From an uncultured Lachnospiraceae bacterium (GTDB lineage Bacteria; Bacillota; Clostridia; Lachnospirales; Lachnospiraceae), in assembly GCA_947173495.1 (NCBI GenBank), contig CAMWFQ010000008.1, forward strand, positions 1 through 64,000: a stretch of 64,000 nucleotides of DNA, read 5' to 3'. Numbering within the stretch: the stretch's first letter is position 1; each line of letters opens with the position of its first letter. Positions 35,602 through 44,384 of the stretch are shown here, piece after piece. The translations under genes were made by a program, and so were the position numbers. The notes beneath the pieces were generated by a model. That model was given only the letters and a program-made list of their open reading frames with translations. It was not told the origin of the DNA and did not search any database.

Positions 35602-37131
35602 ATGATGATACAGACAGAGATCAGAAAATTGGTGGAATACGGTCTCAAAACAGGATTGCTTACAGAAGAGGACAGGATATATACAACGAACCGGCTGCTT
35701 GAGCTGTTTGAATTAGATGAGCTTGCAGAGATTACCGATGAAGGGGTGCTGGCGGAGATAAAAGAGACAGATGCGGAGGATCTGGAAGAGATTCTGGATC
35801 ATATGCTGGATTATGCTTTTGAAAAAGGGATTATGAAAGAGAACGGTGTTGTTTACCGTGATCTGTTCGATACAAAGATCATGAGCCTTTTAATGCCCCG
35901 CCCCAGCGAGGTGATCAGCCGCTTTCAGGATTATTATGAGCAGGATCCTCAGAAGGCAACGGATTTCTATTACAAGTTCAGCTGCGACTCTGATTATATC
36001 AGACGATATCGGATCAGGAAGGATATGAAATGGGTCACTTCTACGGAATACGGAGACCTGGATATTACGATTAATCTTTCCAAACCGGAGAAGGATCCCA
36101 AGGCCATTGCGGCTGCCAGAACAGCGAAGCAGTCAGGGTATCCCAAGTGTCTCCTGTGTAAAGAAAACGAAGGATATGCGGGCAGAATTAATCATCCGGC
36201 GAGGCAGAATCACAGAATTATTCCGGTCACGATACAGGGAGATGCATGGGGATTTCAGTATTCGCCCTATGTCTACTATAACGAGCATTGCATTGTATTT
36301 AATGGGCAGCATATTCCCATGAAGATCGACAGAAATGCGTTTTGTAAGCTGTTTGACTTTGTGAAGCAGTTCCCGCATTATTTCGTGGGATCCAATGCGG
36401 ATCTTCCGATTGTGGGCGGATCTATCCTGAGTCATGACCATTTTCAGGGCGGAAATTACGAATTTGCCATGGCAAAAGCGCCGGTGGAGAAGCAGATTAC
36501 GGTAAAGGGATTTGAGGATGTGGAGGCAGGGATCGTGAAGTGGCCCATGTCCGTTATCCGGCTGAAAGCGAAGGACACGGAGCGTATCATAGAGATGGCG
36601 GACAGGATCCTGAAGCACTGGAGAGGATATACGGATGAGGCGGCGTTTATTTTTGCCGAGACGGATGGGGAGCCCCATAATACCATCACGCCGATTGCCC
36701 GCAAGAGAGGAGAGTACTTCGAACTGGATCTGGTGCTGAGAAACAACATTACCACACAGGAACATCCTCTGGGCGTTTATCACCCTCATGCAAACCTTCA
36801 TCACATCAAGAAGGAGAATATTGGTCTGATCGAGGTTATGGGTCTGGCAGTTCTCCCGGCCCGTCTGAAGGATGAAATGGAAGCGCTGAAAGCGGCTATA
36901 CTGGACGGAAGAGATCTCCGCGGGGATGAATTGCTTGATAAGCATGCCGCCTGGGTGGATGAATTCAGGACAAAATATGAGAGCATCGATGCCTCTAATA
37001 TCGAAGAAATCCTGCGCAGGGAGATCGGCCTCGTATTTATGCAGGTACTTACCGATTCCGGTGTATATAAGCGTACGCCGGAAGGGCAGATGGCCTTTGA
37101 CAGGTTTATTGAAAGTCTGAACCGCAGCTGA
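35602..37131 (+). CDS. galT: UDP-glucose--hexose-1-phosphate uridylyltransferase (class II)
   Basis: A 509-residue enzyme that exchanges UMP between UDP-glucose and galactose-1-phosphate. It belongs to the Firmicutes-specific class II GalT group by length and sequence: ETRKLVEYGL-like start, PRPSEVISRFQDYYEQDPQKA (conserved region), CLLCKENEGYAGR, and the catalytic area SILSHDHFQGG. GVYHPHANLHHIKKENIGLI is also typical. It is in one operon with galK. Two ATGs lie in tandem at 35602 and 35605. Confidence 0.95.
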   Translation: MMIQTEIRKLVEYGLKTGLLTEEDRIYTTNRLLELFELDELAEITDEGVLAEIKETDAEDLEEILDHMLDYAFEKGIMKENGVVYRDLFDTKIMSLLMPRPSEVISRFQDYYEQDPQKATDFYYKFSCDSDYIRRYRIRKDMKWVTSTEYGDLDITINLSKPEKDPKAIAAARTAKQSGYPKCLLCKENEGYAGRINHPARQNHRIIPVTIQGDAWGFQYSPYVYYNEHCIVFNGQHIPMKIDRNAFCKLFDFVKQFPHYFVGSNADLPIVGGSILSHDHFQGGNYEFAMAKAPVEKQITVKGFEDVEAGIVKWPMSVIRLKAKDTERIIEMADRILKHWRGYTDEAAFIFAETDGEPHNTITPIARKRGEYFELDLVLRNNITTQEHPLGVYHPHANLHHIKKENIGLIEVMGLAVLPARLKDEMEALKAAILDGRDLRGDELLDKHAAWVDEFRTKYESIDASNIEEILRREIGLVFMQVLTDSGVYKRTPEGQMAFDRFIESLNRS

Positions 37132-37199
37132 TTTGGGGCGAAGCCCCCGGAGACCAGGGAAACTGACGCAAAGGGAACCGAAGGGAGAAAGGAAGAGCC

Positions 37200-39011
37200 A
37201 TGCAATTTCTACTGACGGCTGTAAATGCCAAGTATATTCATTCCAATCCGGCTATTTACAGCCTCAGGGCGTATGCGGGGGAAGAACTGCAGCCCTGTAT
37301 TGCGCTGGCGGAATATACCATTAACCAGCGGCCGGAGGATATTCTGGAAGATTTATACAAAAGGCAGCCGGAGGTTATCGGCTTTTCGTGCTATATCTGG
37401 AACTGGCGTCTGATAACGGAGCTCCTGGCGGAGCTCCCCAAAATCCTGCCGCATACGGACCTGTGGCTGGGCGGTCCGGAGGTTTCCTTTGAGTCAGAAA
37501 AGCTTTTGCAGGAATATCCCATGGTGAAGGGGATTATGGCAGGGGAGGGTGAAGAGACGTTCAGGGAACTCCTTGCCTTTTATGCACAGCGCGCACCCCG
37601 TGCGCGGGCAGAGGAAAAAAACGCCCTCTGTCCGACCGTGCAGGGGAGTACAGAGAAACTTGCTGCGATACGGGGGCTGGTGCTCAGAGAAGGGAGTGCG
37701 CATGAGAGAGCGCCTGTGGATTTAAATCGTATACCCTTTCTTTATACATGCGGGGCAGAAGGGCATACACTTCAGGAATTCGAAAACAGAATCCTGTATT
37801 ATGAAACAGGCAGGGGCTGTCCCTTCAGATGCAGCTACTGCCTGTCTTCCGTTGACAAAAAAGTGCGTCTGAAGAATTTGGAGACAGTGAAAAAAGAGCT
37901 GCAGTTTTTTCTGGATCATAAAGTCCATCAGGTAAAGCTGATTGACAGAACCTTTAACTGCAACCATGATCATGCCATGGCAGTCTGGCAGTATATCAAA
38001 GATCATGACAATGGTGTCACAAATTTCCACTTCGAGATTGCAGCAGATCTTTTGAGAGAGGATGAGCTTGCCCTGCTGAACAGTATGCGCCCGGGGCTGG
38101 TTCAGCTGGAGATCGGGGTGCAGTCTGTAAATCCCGGTACACTAAAGGAGATCAATCGCCCGGGGAACCTGGAACTTCTGCAAAGGAATGTTAAAATACT
38201 CCGTGAGGGTCATAAGGTTCATATTCATCTGGACCTGATTGCCGGGCTCCCCTTTGAGGATTATGAGAGCTTTAAAAACTCTTTTAATGTTGTATATATG
38301 ATGAAACCGCATCAGCTTCAACTGGGATTTTTAAAGGTGCTGAAAGGAACGCAGATCCGGGAGAAAGCAGAAAGCTATGGACTTGTGTATCAGAACAATC
38401 CGCCGTATGAAGTACTTTATACAAAATGGATTTCTTATGAAGAGATTCGCAGGCTGAAAGGGATAGAGGAGATGGTGGAACTTTATTATAATTCGGGACA
38501 GTTTACGGCTGTTCTTCCTGCACTGGGGCAGGACTTTTCAGATCCCTTTACTTTTTTTGAAAAACTGGCGGATTACTATGAGGAAAAGGGGTATACCACG
38601 GCATCTCCTGCCCGTAGCAGACGATATCAGATTCTGCTGGAGTTTGCCGCCGGAGAGAGGCCGGAAAAGGAAGAAGCGTATCGGGAGCTTCTGACCTTTG
38701 ATTATTACCGCAGAGAAAATGCAAAGAGCCGTCCGGATTTTTGCCGGGATAATTCCGGATGGCGCGAAAAGATATGGGATTTCTACCAACAGGAAGAAAA
38801 GAAACCGCAGTTTCTGAAGGAGTACAGAGAATTCCATGCCAGGCAGACGATGAAGATGACCCATGTGGAAGTATTTTTTTATCCTGTATGGGAGAATGAA
38901 AAGCGGGATGATTTACAGCGAAGGAGAGAGCCGCAGTTTGTGCTGTTTGATTACCGGAAACGGGATGCTGTTACTGGAAATGCCTCCGTTACTCTTATTC
39001 CCCGGCGGTAA
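37200..39011 (+). CDS. B12-binding radical SAM protein (DUF4080 type) with repeat-derived insert
   Basis: A 603-residue enzyme. The N-terminal half is a cobalamin-binding Rossmann domain (IGFSCYIWNWRLITELLAEL, LWLGGPEVSFE), followed by a radical SAM domain with CPFRCSYC (Cys207, Cys211, Cys214) binding a 4Fe-4S cluster, and a C-terminal DUF4080-like region. The substrate is unknown. Residues about 128-150 (QRAPRARAEEKNALCPTVQG) are encoded by a copy of the palindromic repeat family and lie between the B12 and radical SAM domains, where an insert would be tolerated. It follows galT by 68 bp, and spmB follows. Confidence 0.88.
   Translation: MQFLLTAVNAKYIHSNPAIYSLRAYAGEELQPCIALAEYTINQRPEDILEDLYKRQPEVIGFSCYIWNWRLITELLAELPKILPHTDLWLGGPEVSFESEKLLQEYPMVKGIMAGEGEETFRELLAFYAQRAPRARAEEKNALCPTVQGSTEKLAAIRGLVLREGSAHERAPVDLNRIPFLYTCGAEGHTLQEFENRILYYETGRGCPFRCSYCLSSVDKKVRLKNLETVKKELQFFLDHKVHQVKLIDRTFNCNHDHAMAVWQYIKDHDNGVTNFHFEIAADLLREDELALLNSMRPGLVQLEIGVQSVNPGTLKEINRPGNLELLQRNVKILREGHKVHIHLDLIAGLPFEDYESFKNSFNVVYMMKPHQLQLGFLKVLKGTQIREKAESYGLVYQNNPPYEVLYTKWISYEEIRRLKGIEEMVELYYNSGQFTAVLPALGQDFSDPFTFFEKLADYYEEKGYTTASPARSRRYQILLEFAAGERPEKEEAYRELLTFDYYRRENAKSRPDFCRDNSGWREKIWDFYQQEEKKPQFLKEYREFHARQTMKMTHVEVFFYPVWENEKRDDLQRRREPQFVLFDYRKRDAVTGNASVTLIPRR
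37581..37646. repeat. In-frame copy of the palindromic repeat family inside a gene
   Basis: The copy opens TATGCACAGCGCGCACCCCG and GTGCGCGGG, then GCAGAGG and CCTCTGT form a stem around an A-rich loop, followed by CCGACCGTGCAGGGG. This matches the order of elements in the 22.73-kb copy. It is translated as part of the radical SAM protein. Confidence 0.7.
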
Positions 39012-39116
39012 GCCGGGAAAAAGCAGCCGGAAATACTTCGGTGCGAGATAAATGAATAGGGAGAGAAATCAGGCCATATATTGTAAAGAACGCAGGAAAG
39101 GCGCGGTTTATACTAT

Positions 39117-39644
39117 ATGGCCTCCGTTTTATCCAATATTTCCAACATCATCATACCGGTTATCATTTTTTATATTGTTGCTTATGGCTTGCTGAACAAA
39201 ACCAATGTCTATGAAGACTTCGTCAGAGGGGCAAAAGAGGGACTTAAGACAGTGGTGGGTATTTTGCCTACCCTTGCCGCCCTTATGACAGCAGTGGGAG
39301 TGCTGCGTGCCTCTGGCTTTCTCGGCTTTCTGGGAGATTTGGTACGCCCTTTAAGTGAAAAAGCGGGATTCCCGGCGGAACTGGTGCCTCTGGCTTTTGT
39401 GAAAATGTTTTCTTCTTCCGCCGCCACAGGGCTGGTGATGGATATTTTTAAAAACTATGGAACGGATTCCCCTATCGGCCTCATCACTTCCATAATGATG
39501 AGCTGCACGGAAACCATTTTTTATACCATGAGTGTATATTTTCTGGCAGCTAAGGTGACGAAGACACGATATACGCTGGCAGGGGCGCTCCTGGCGACAG
39601 TGGCAGGAATTATCGCAAGCGTGGTGCTGGCGGGGATGATGTGA
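39117..39644 (+). CDS. spmB: Spore maturation protein B
   Basis: A 175-residue membrane protein of the SpmB/nucleoside-recognition (Gate domain) type, with four or five membrane segments: ISNIIIPVIIFYIVAYGLL, then GVLRASGFLGFLGDLV and PLAFVKMFSSSAATGL. In Bacillus it is needed with SpmA for spore-core dehydration. Length matches the family. The usual partner spmA is not adjacent; the upstream gene is the radical SAM protein. The presence of spmB supports a spore-forming lineage. Confidence 0.9.
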   Translation: MASVLSNISNIIIPVIIFYIVAYGLLNKTNVYEDFVRGAKEGLKTVVGILPTLAALMTAVGVLRASGFLGFLGDLVRPLSEKAGFPAELVPLAFVKMFSSSAATGLVMDIFKNYGTDSPIGLITSIMMSCTETIFYTMSVYFLAAKVTKTRYTLAGALLATVAGIIASVVLAGMM

Positions 39645-39664
39645 ATCTCCGCTTCGAAATCATT

Positions 39665-41611
39665 TTATGAGATGCGCATTTCAACCATGTTTCCGGATGC
39701 AGTGACCACAATCCTGTAAATATCATGTTTCCAGGCTGTCTGCAGACGCTGGTCAGTGATGGGAATGGTTTCGATGATCGGCTCCCTGGCACCGGTAATG
39801 TGCAAATATCCCAGGCTGCCCAGAAGGAAGGACAGACCTTCCGTGCTCTGCTGCAGAGAAGGCGTTTCGCTGGTCATGATACTCAGAGTTACAAAAGGAG
39901 ATTTGCATGTATATTCGTCGCGGAAGGCGAAGCTGTCCTGTATGAGGATCTCTCCGTTGCTGCGGGCAGAGGCGCTTTTCAGAAGAGAAGCGTTTCTTCT
40001 ATAATAAAGCAGACCTGCTTCAGACGGATAGGCAGGGGAGATATCCATTGAAATTTCACATTTTGAATCGGAAAAGCTGTGGGTTATGTCTGTGGCTTTG
40101 TATTGTTCGCCATCTTTTTGCATGACAGCCTCCGGGCTGCCGCTGTCATTGCGGATATAAATAGTGGGCAGATTGTGGTAGGCGGACTGCATAGTCCAGA
40201 TTTCATATCGCCTGGATGAGAAGGTTTTCCGGGTATAGCTCTCCACGCCCACGTCAATCAGCAGGGGACGTCCATTTTTGTAAACGGTAAAACTTCCGGT
40301 ATCGTTGTGATTATGGCTGTCTGCGTTATCTCCCGCTTTTACGGCAAGGTACAGGGAGCTTTTCGCATGGGAAGTATCCCCGGACAGGCTGTCACCGGGG
40401 GCAGGAACTTGTGAGCAGGAATCTCTTGCAATGAAAAGCCCGACACTGGGGTAAAAAAGGTCAGGGTGCGCTACAGAGCCGGTATTTTGGGAGGCAAAGT
40501 CTCTGATCTTTCGAAGAGTAAAACCATTCTGCAGACGGTAATACAGATTGTTTTCGGAAGGCAGAAGCAGAGTATCGGGCATACCGGCGATAAAGTCCGC
40601 GGCAGCAAAGGCCGCCATAGATCTGTTATCTGTCCGCAGGGCAAACAGAAATTCTCTGGCGCTGCATCTTCCGGCGACCGGGGAACAGTCTGCAAAGTTT
40701 ACATAATATTTGTCTTCAATATGTACGTTTAAGATATAAGAAGCGATATTCCGGATTTTGGGCTCCCGGTAAAGTTCTGAAAAATGACCGCCGGTAACAG
40801 CGTTAAGCGTCTCCATAATATTAAAAAGACATAAGCCGGCATGGCGATAGTATTGGGCCCCTTCGTCGCAACAGCCGTCGATACCATAACCGGCAAGAAA
40901 ATAGTCGGTACTTTTACAGGCTTTTTTGAGGACAGAAGTTTTGAGATCCGCTTTGGTATCGGTGAGAAAAACGGAAAGGAGTACATTCTGGGTGCACCAT
41001 ACGGTCCAGTTGTTTGTGGCTTCCGTTTCGTTTCCCATCCACCAGAAATAACAGTTCAGATAAGGTGTAAAAATTCTGTGTTCAAGCTCAGACATGATTC
41101 TACTGGTGATAAAGGGGCTGACGGCATCCAGAGCATCTTTCAACAGATAAAACGCCGTACCGAGAACAGCGCCGGTCTCGCAGGCAAATAAATCCAGCAC
41201 AGGGGCCGTCGCATCCGGAAGCGGATACTGCACGCCATCTCTTTCATAGGAATTGTGCGGAGGGAGCTGCCAGGCGCTTTCTTCACATATGGAGAAGATC
41301 CCGTTTATAATGTCATCCATAAATCTGCCCTGGTTTTCCACACATTCCGCCAGCACAAGGGCACTGAGCGCATGTCTTTTGGAAAATAATTTATTCTCAT
41401 AGCGGACACGGTTTCCGGTCCGGGTAAAATCCATAAAATCAGTTGCGGATAAAGAAGGATAAGAAAAGTTCAGATACTTTTCTCCCAGCGAAAGGGAAGC
41501 GGTTTTCCATTCCGCATCCAGAGTCTCCCATGACGTCCGGTCTGCGGCAGGCGGATAGAGGGAGAACGGGGTAAAAGACAAATGATAATCAGCAGCTTTT
41601 TCATAAAACAT
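39665..41611 (-). CDS. Heparinase II/III-like polysaccharide lyase
   Basis: A 648-residue cytoplasmic protein with an alpha/alpha-toroid N-terminal part (NNWTVWCTQNVLLSVFL, CDEGAQYYRHAGLCLFNIME) and a beta-sandwich part beginning near residue 390 that holds DSHNHNDTGSFTVYKNGRPL, the signature of heparinase II/III-like lyases. It would cleave uronic-acid-containing oligosaccharides by elimination. There is no signal peptide, so it should act on imported fragments. The GH88 gene that would process the unsaturated product lies divergently just upstream. The start ATG 41611 follows AGGAGGAG. Confidence 0.87.
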   Translation of the reverse strand: MFYEKAADYHLSFTPFSLYPPAADRTSWETLDAEWKTASLSLGEKYLNFSYPSLSATDFMDFTRTGNRVRYENKLFSKRHALSALVLAECVENQGRFMDDIINGIFSICEESAWQLPPHNSYERDGVQYPLPDATAPVLDLFACETGAVLGTAFYLLKDALDAVSPFITSRIMSELEHRIFTPYLNCYFWWMGNETEATNNWTVWCTQNVLLSVFLTDTKADLKTSVLKKACKSTDYFLAGYGIDGCCDEGAQYYRHAGLCLFNIMETLNAVTGGHFSELYREPKIRNIASYILNVHIEDKYYVNFADCSPVAGRCSAREFLFALRTDNRSMAAFAAADFIAGMPDTLLLPSENNLYYRLQNGFTLRKIRDFASQNTGSVAHPDLFYPSVGLFIARDSCSQVPAPGDSLSGDTSHAKSSLYLAVKAGDNADSHNHNDTGSFTVYKNGRPLLIDVGVESYTRKTFSSRRYEIWTMQSAYHNLPTIYIRNDSGSPEAVMQKDGEQYKATDITHSFSDSKCEISMDISPAYPSEAGLLYYRRNASLLKSASARSNGEILIQDSFAFRDEYTCKSPFVTLSIMTSETPSLQQSTEGLSFLLGSLGYLHITGAREPIIETIPITDQRLQTAWKHDIYRIVVTASGNMVEMRIS

Positions 41612-41788
41612 AGGGCAGCTCCTCCTGAAATACTTTTTTCTTATTCTATCATAGATATCAGAACGGCAAAAGGGAGTTCCGGTATCTGAGACGATTTATT
41701 TTATAGAAATTGTTGCATATAAAAGCGGGAAGAGGTAAAGTAAAATTCAGATACAGGATATACAATCATTGTAAAAGAAAGGGAAGCT

Positions 41789-42997
41789 ATGGAGAGATTG
41801 TTTGAAGAAAAGGAAATGATCACAGAGCGGGAGATTGAGGCGGCTCTGGAGTTTTCCATGAAGCAGATTCTGCGGAATCTGCCGGAGTTTACGGATAAAT
41901 TCCAGAAGGCCTACAGTGAGGGGAATTTCTACCAGCCGATAGAGAACAATGACTGGACCACCGGATTCTGGACGGGAGAAATATGGCTTGCATATGAATA
42001 TGCCCTTGGACTGGAACAGAAGGGCCGGAAGGAAGAGGGAGAAGCTGCTGCCGGGAAGCTGAGAGAGGCGGGTGAGATCCAGGTAGAGAGCTTTTTGGAC
42101 CGGATTAACAGAAAGTTCGAAGTAGATCACCATGACATGGGATTCCTTTATTCGCCATCCTGTGTGGCTGCTTACAAGCTGACGGGAAATGAAAAAGGAA
42201 AAGAAGCTGCCATAAAGGCAGCCGATCAGCTGATCAGCAGATATCATCCGGTGGGCGAATTTATCCAGGCATGGGGGCCGATGAACGCGCCGGAAAACTA
42301 CCGTCTGATTATAGACTGTCTCCTGAATCTGCCATTGTTATACTGGGCATCTGAAGAGACAGGAGATAAGAAATACAGAGAGATCGCGGAAAAGCATATT
42401 CATACGGCGATCAGGAATGTGATCAGGGAGGATTATTCCACCTGGCACACCTTCTTTTTCAATATGGAGACCGGGGAACCGGATCATGGCGCCACCTGCC
42501 AGGGATACAGAGATGGATCCGCCTGGGCCCGTGGACAGGCCTGGGGGATTTATGGCTGTGCGCTGGCTTATAAATATACAGAAAGAAAAGAATATATTAC
42601 GATTTTCAAAAACGTGACCAGATATTTCCTGGAGCATCTGCCCAAAGATATGATTCCCTTCTGGGATCTGGAGTTTACGGATGGGGATGATCAGCCGAGG
42701 GATTCTTCCGCAGCCTCCATAGCGGCCTGTGGAATGCTGGAAATGGTAAAATATCTGAACGAAGAGGGAATCGTTTATGAAAAATACGCCCGGCAGATTA
42801 TGAAATCTCTGTATGATAATTATGCGGTGAAGGACTTTGAGACCTCCAACGGTCTGGTGCTTCACAGCACCTATTCCAATCATTCGCCCTATAATACCTG
42901 CAATCATTGCGGGGTGGACGAGTGTAACGCATGGGGGGATTATTTTTATATGGAAGCTCTTACGAGGTTGGACAGGAACTGGAAATTATACTGGTAA
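41789..42997 (+). CDS. GH88 unsaturated glucuronyl hydrolase
   Basis: A 402-residue enzyme that removes the 4,5-unsaturated uronic acid left by polysaccharide lyases. It has the (alpha/alpha)6 barrel pattern with DWTTGFWTGEIWLAYE, VDHHDMGFLYSP (likely catalytic Asp), DHGATCQGYRDGSAWARGQAW (given as region; second Asp) and DSSAASIAACGML. There is no signal peptide, so it acts in the cytoplasm. It is divergent from the heparinase-like lyase, matching a two-step breakdown of glycosaminoglycan-like material. The start follows AAGGGAAG. Confidence 0.93.
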   Translation: MERLFEEKEMITEREIEAALEFSMKQILRNLPEFTDKFQKAYSEGNFYQPIENNDWTTGFWTGEIWLAYEYALGLEQKGRKEEGEAAAGKLREAGEIQVESFLDRINRKFEVDHHDMGFLYSPSCVAAYKLTGNEKGKEAAIKAADQLISRYHPVGEFIQAWGPMNAPENYRLIIDCLLNLPLLYWASEETGDKKYREIAEKHIHTAIRNVIREDYSTWHTFFFNMETGEPDHGATCQGYRDGSAWARGQAWGIYGCALAYKYTERKEYITIFKNVTRYFLEHLPKDMIPFWDLEFTDGDDQPRDSSAASIAACGMLEMVKYLNEEGIVYEKYARQIMKSLYDNYAVKDFETSNGLVLHSTYSNHSPYNTCNHCGVDECNAWGDYFYMEALTRLDRNWKLYW

Positions 42998-43013
42998 AAA
43001 AGAAAAGGGGGAA

Positions 43014-43128
43014 GATTGAAAATTAAAATTTTCAATCGCGAGATTTGTGTCTGCGCGTTGCTTGCCACAAATCGGTTAAGCCATTCATGGCTTTGCGCAA
43101 CAAAGCAGCGCGGAAATGGAGTAAAAAT
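43014..43128. repeat. Intergenic repeat placed directly before a start codon (copy 1)
   Basis: It begins with an AT-rich palindrome (43014-43037, arms GATTGAAAATT/AATTTTCAATC), continues CGAGATTTGTGTCTGCGCG and TTGCTTGCCACAAA, and ends with a GCGC...GCGC stem and GGAAATGGAGTAAAA before the ATG. The first 58 bp match the copy at 52572 with one difference. It also contains AAGCCAT-TC-ATGGCTT, which the other copy lacks. Confidence 0.85.
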
Positions 43129-43920
43129 ATGGCTACATTATCGATCAAGGTTCTGGATAAGAACGGAAAAACAATCTGTGTCAGCAGCGGGGAGGATTTT
43201 GTAAGTCTGGTCTGCACGGCAGAATATAAAGAGGGAGATATGGTGGTACTGGAGACCTCTCAAAAAAATATCCATGTGTTTTTGCAGGTAGACGATGCTC
43301 TGGGACAGGCTTTCTGCTTCATCACAGATCATGTTCACTACAGGATTCCGTTTGGCGAGAAGCGAATCAGCTATTCGCCGAAGGCATTTTTAGGAAACAG
43401 ACATTACATATTTGCAAGAGCAGCTTCAGAAGAAGAGATCTGCGCTTACAGAAATCTGGCGCTGAATGTGTGTGACCAGCACGGGGATACGCATTGCTTT
43501 CCTCATGCATCCGCCAATGTGGAAACCAGAGGAGAGGCGGTGTTTGCCGCCCGCAATGCCATTGATGGCGTATGTGAAAACCGCTCTCACGGGGAATGGC
43601 CTTATGAATCCTGGGGAATTAATATGAGGGATGATGCGGAAATGACTGTGGATTTCGGCAGAGAAGTGGAAGCCGACAGAATCGTACTGTACACCCGTTC
43701 GGATTTCCCGCATGATAACTGGTGGAGGCAGGTAACGCTTACCTTTTCCGATGGAACTTCTGTGGACTGGGAAATGGAAAAGAGCAGCCAGGCTCATGTA
43801 CTTTCGGTGGAAAAGAAAAAAATCACATGGGTGAAGCTGAGCAATCTGATCAAGGCGGATGATCCGTCGCCGTTCCCGGCACTCAGTCAGATTGAGGTAT
43901 ACGGCAGGGTGGTTTTATGA
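43129..43920 (+). CDS. Protein with a discoidin-like (F5/8 type C) C-terminal domain
   Basis: A 263-residue protein without signal peptide. The C-terminal half (from about residue 135) resembles a discoidin-like carbohydrate-binding fold: NAIDGVCENRSHGEWPYESWG, VDFGREVEADRIVLYTRSD, and DNWWRQVTLTFSDGTSVDW. The N-terminal half is beta-rich and unassigned. It follows the GH88 gene by 131 bp, most of which is the repeat, and overlaps the next gene by 4 bp. A role in handling glycosaminoglycan fragments is suggested by context only. Confidence 0.72.
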   Translation: MATLSIKVLDKNGKTICVSSGEDFVSLVCTAEYKEGDMVVLETSQKNIHVFLQVDDALGQAFCFITDHVHYRIPFGEKRISYSPKAFLGNRHYIFARAASEEEICAYRNLALNVCDQHGDTHCFPHASANVETRGEAVFAARNAIDGVCENRSHGEWPYESWGINMRDDAEMTVDFGREVEADRIVLYTRSDFPHDNWWRQVTLTFSDGTSVDWEMEKSSQAHVLSVEKKKITWVKLSNLIKADDPSPFPALSQIEVYGRVVL

Positions 43921-44384
43921 TACCAGCGGCCCTGGCCGGACTGCTCCTGGCCGGAATTTTGTGGTGGCTTGCGAGGTGCTTTTTCCGGGGAAGGAGACGC
44001 AGATCGGAGGCCTTTGAGGACATGGAGGGCCATGAGTTTGAAGCTTTCTGTGCAGATCTGCTGGAGCGCAGCGGATTCAGGGACGTTGAGGTGACAAGGG
44101 GAAGCGGTGATTATGGGATCGACATTCTGGCGGAGAAAGATGGCGTGACCTACGCGGTTCAATGTAAACGTTACTCGGCCCCGGTGGGTGTAAAAGCGGT
44201 GCAGGAGGCGTATGCCGGCCGGGATTTTTACGACCGGATGGTGGGCGCAGTGATGACCAATCAATATTTTACGTCGCCTGCAGTGGAAGCCGCGGAAAAG
44301 CTTAAGATTCTTCTCTGGGATGGCGGTTATGTGGAGAGTATGATGGAAGAGGCGGGGGAGCCCTTTATGGTTTCCAGGAGGTAA
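43917..44384 (+). CDS. Membrane-anchored Mrr-type restriction endonuclease-like protein
   Basis: A 155-residue protein with one N-terminal membrane helix (ALAGLLLAGILWWLARCFF) followed by a basic stretch and an Mrr-type PD-(D/E)xK nuclease domain: GHEFEAFCADLLERSGF, then GSGDYGIDILAEKDG and YAVQCKRYSAPVG give the catalytic Asp, Gln and Lys. Similar small membrane-anchored Mrr-like proteins are common in Firmicutes; their role, defence or housekeeping, is unresolved. Its start overlaps the discoidin-like gene (ATGA), and its end overlaps the convergent DUF885 gene by 20 bp. Confidence 0.85.
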   Translation: MIPAALAGLLLAGILWWLARCFFRGRRRRSEAFEDMEGHEFEAFCADLLERSGFRDVEVTRGSGDYGIDILAEKDGVTYAVQCKRYSAPVGVKAVQEAYAGRDFYDRMVGAVMTNQYFTSPAVEAAEKLKILLWDGGYVESMMEEAGEPFMVSRR

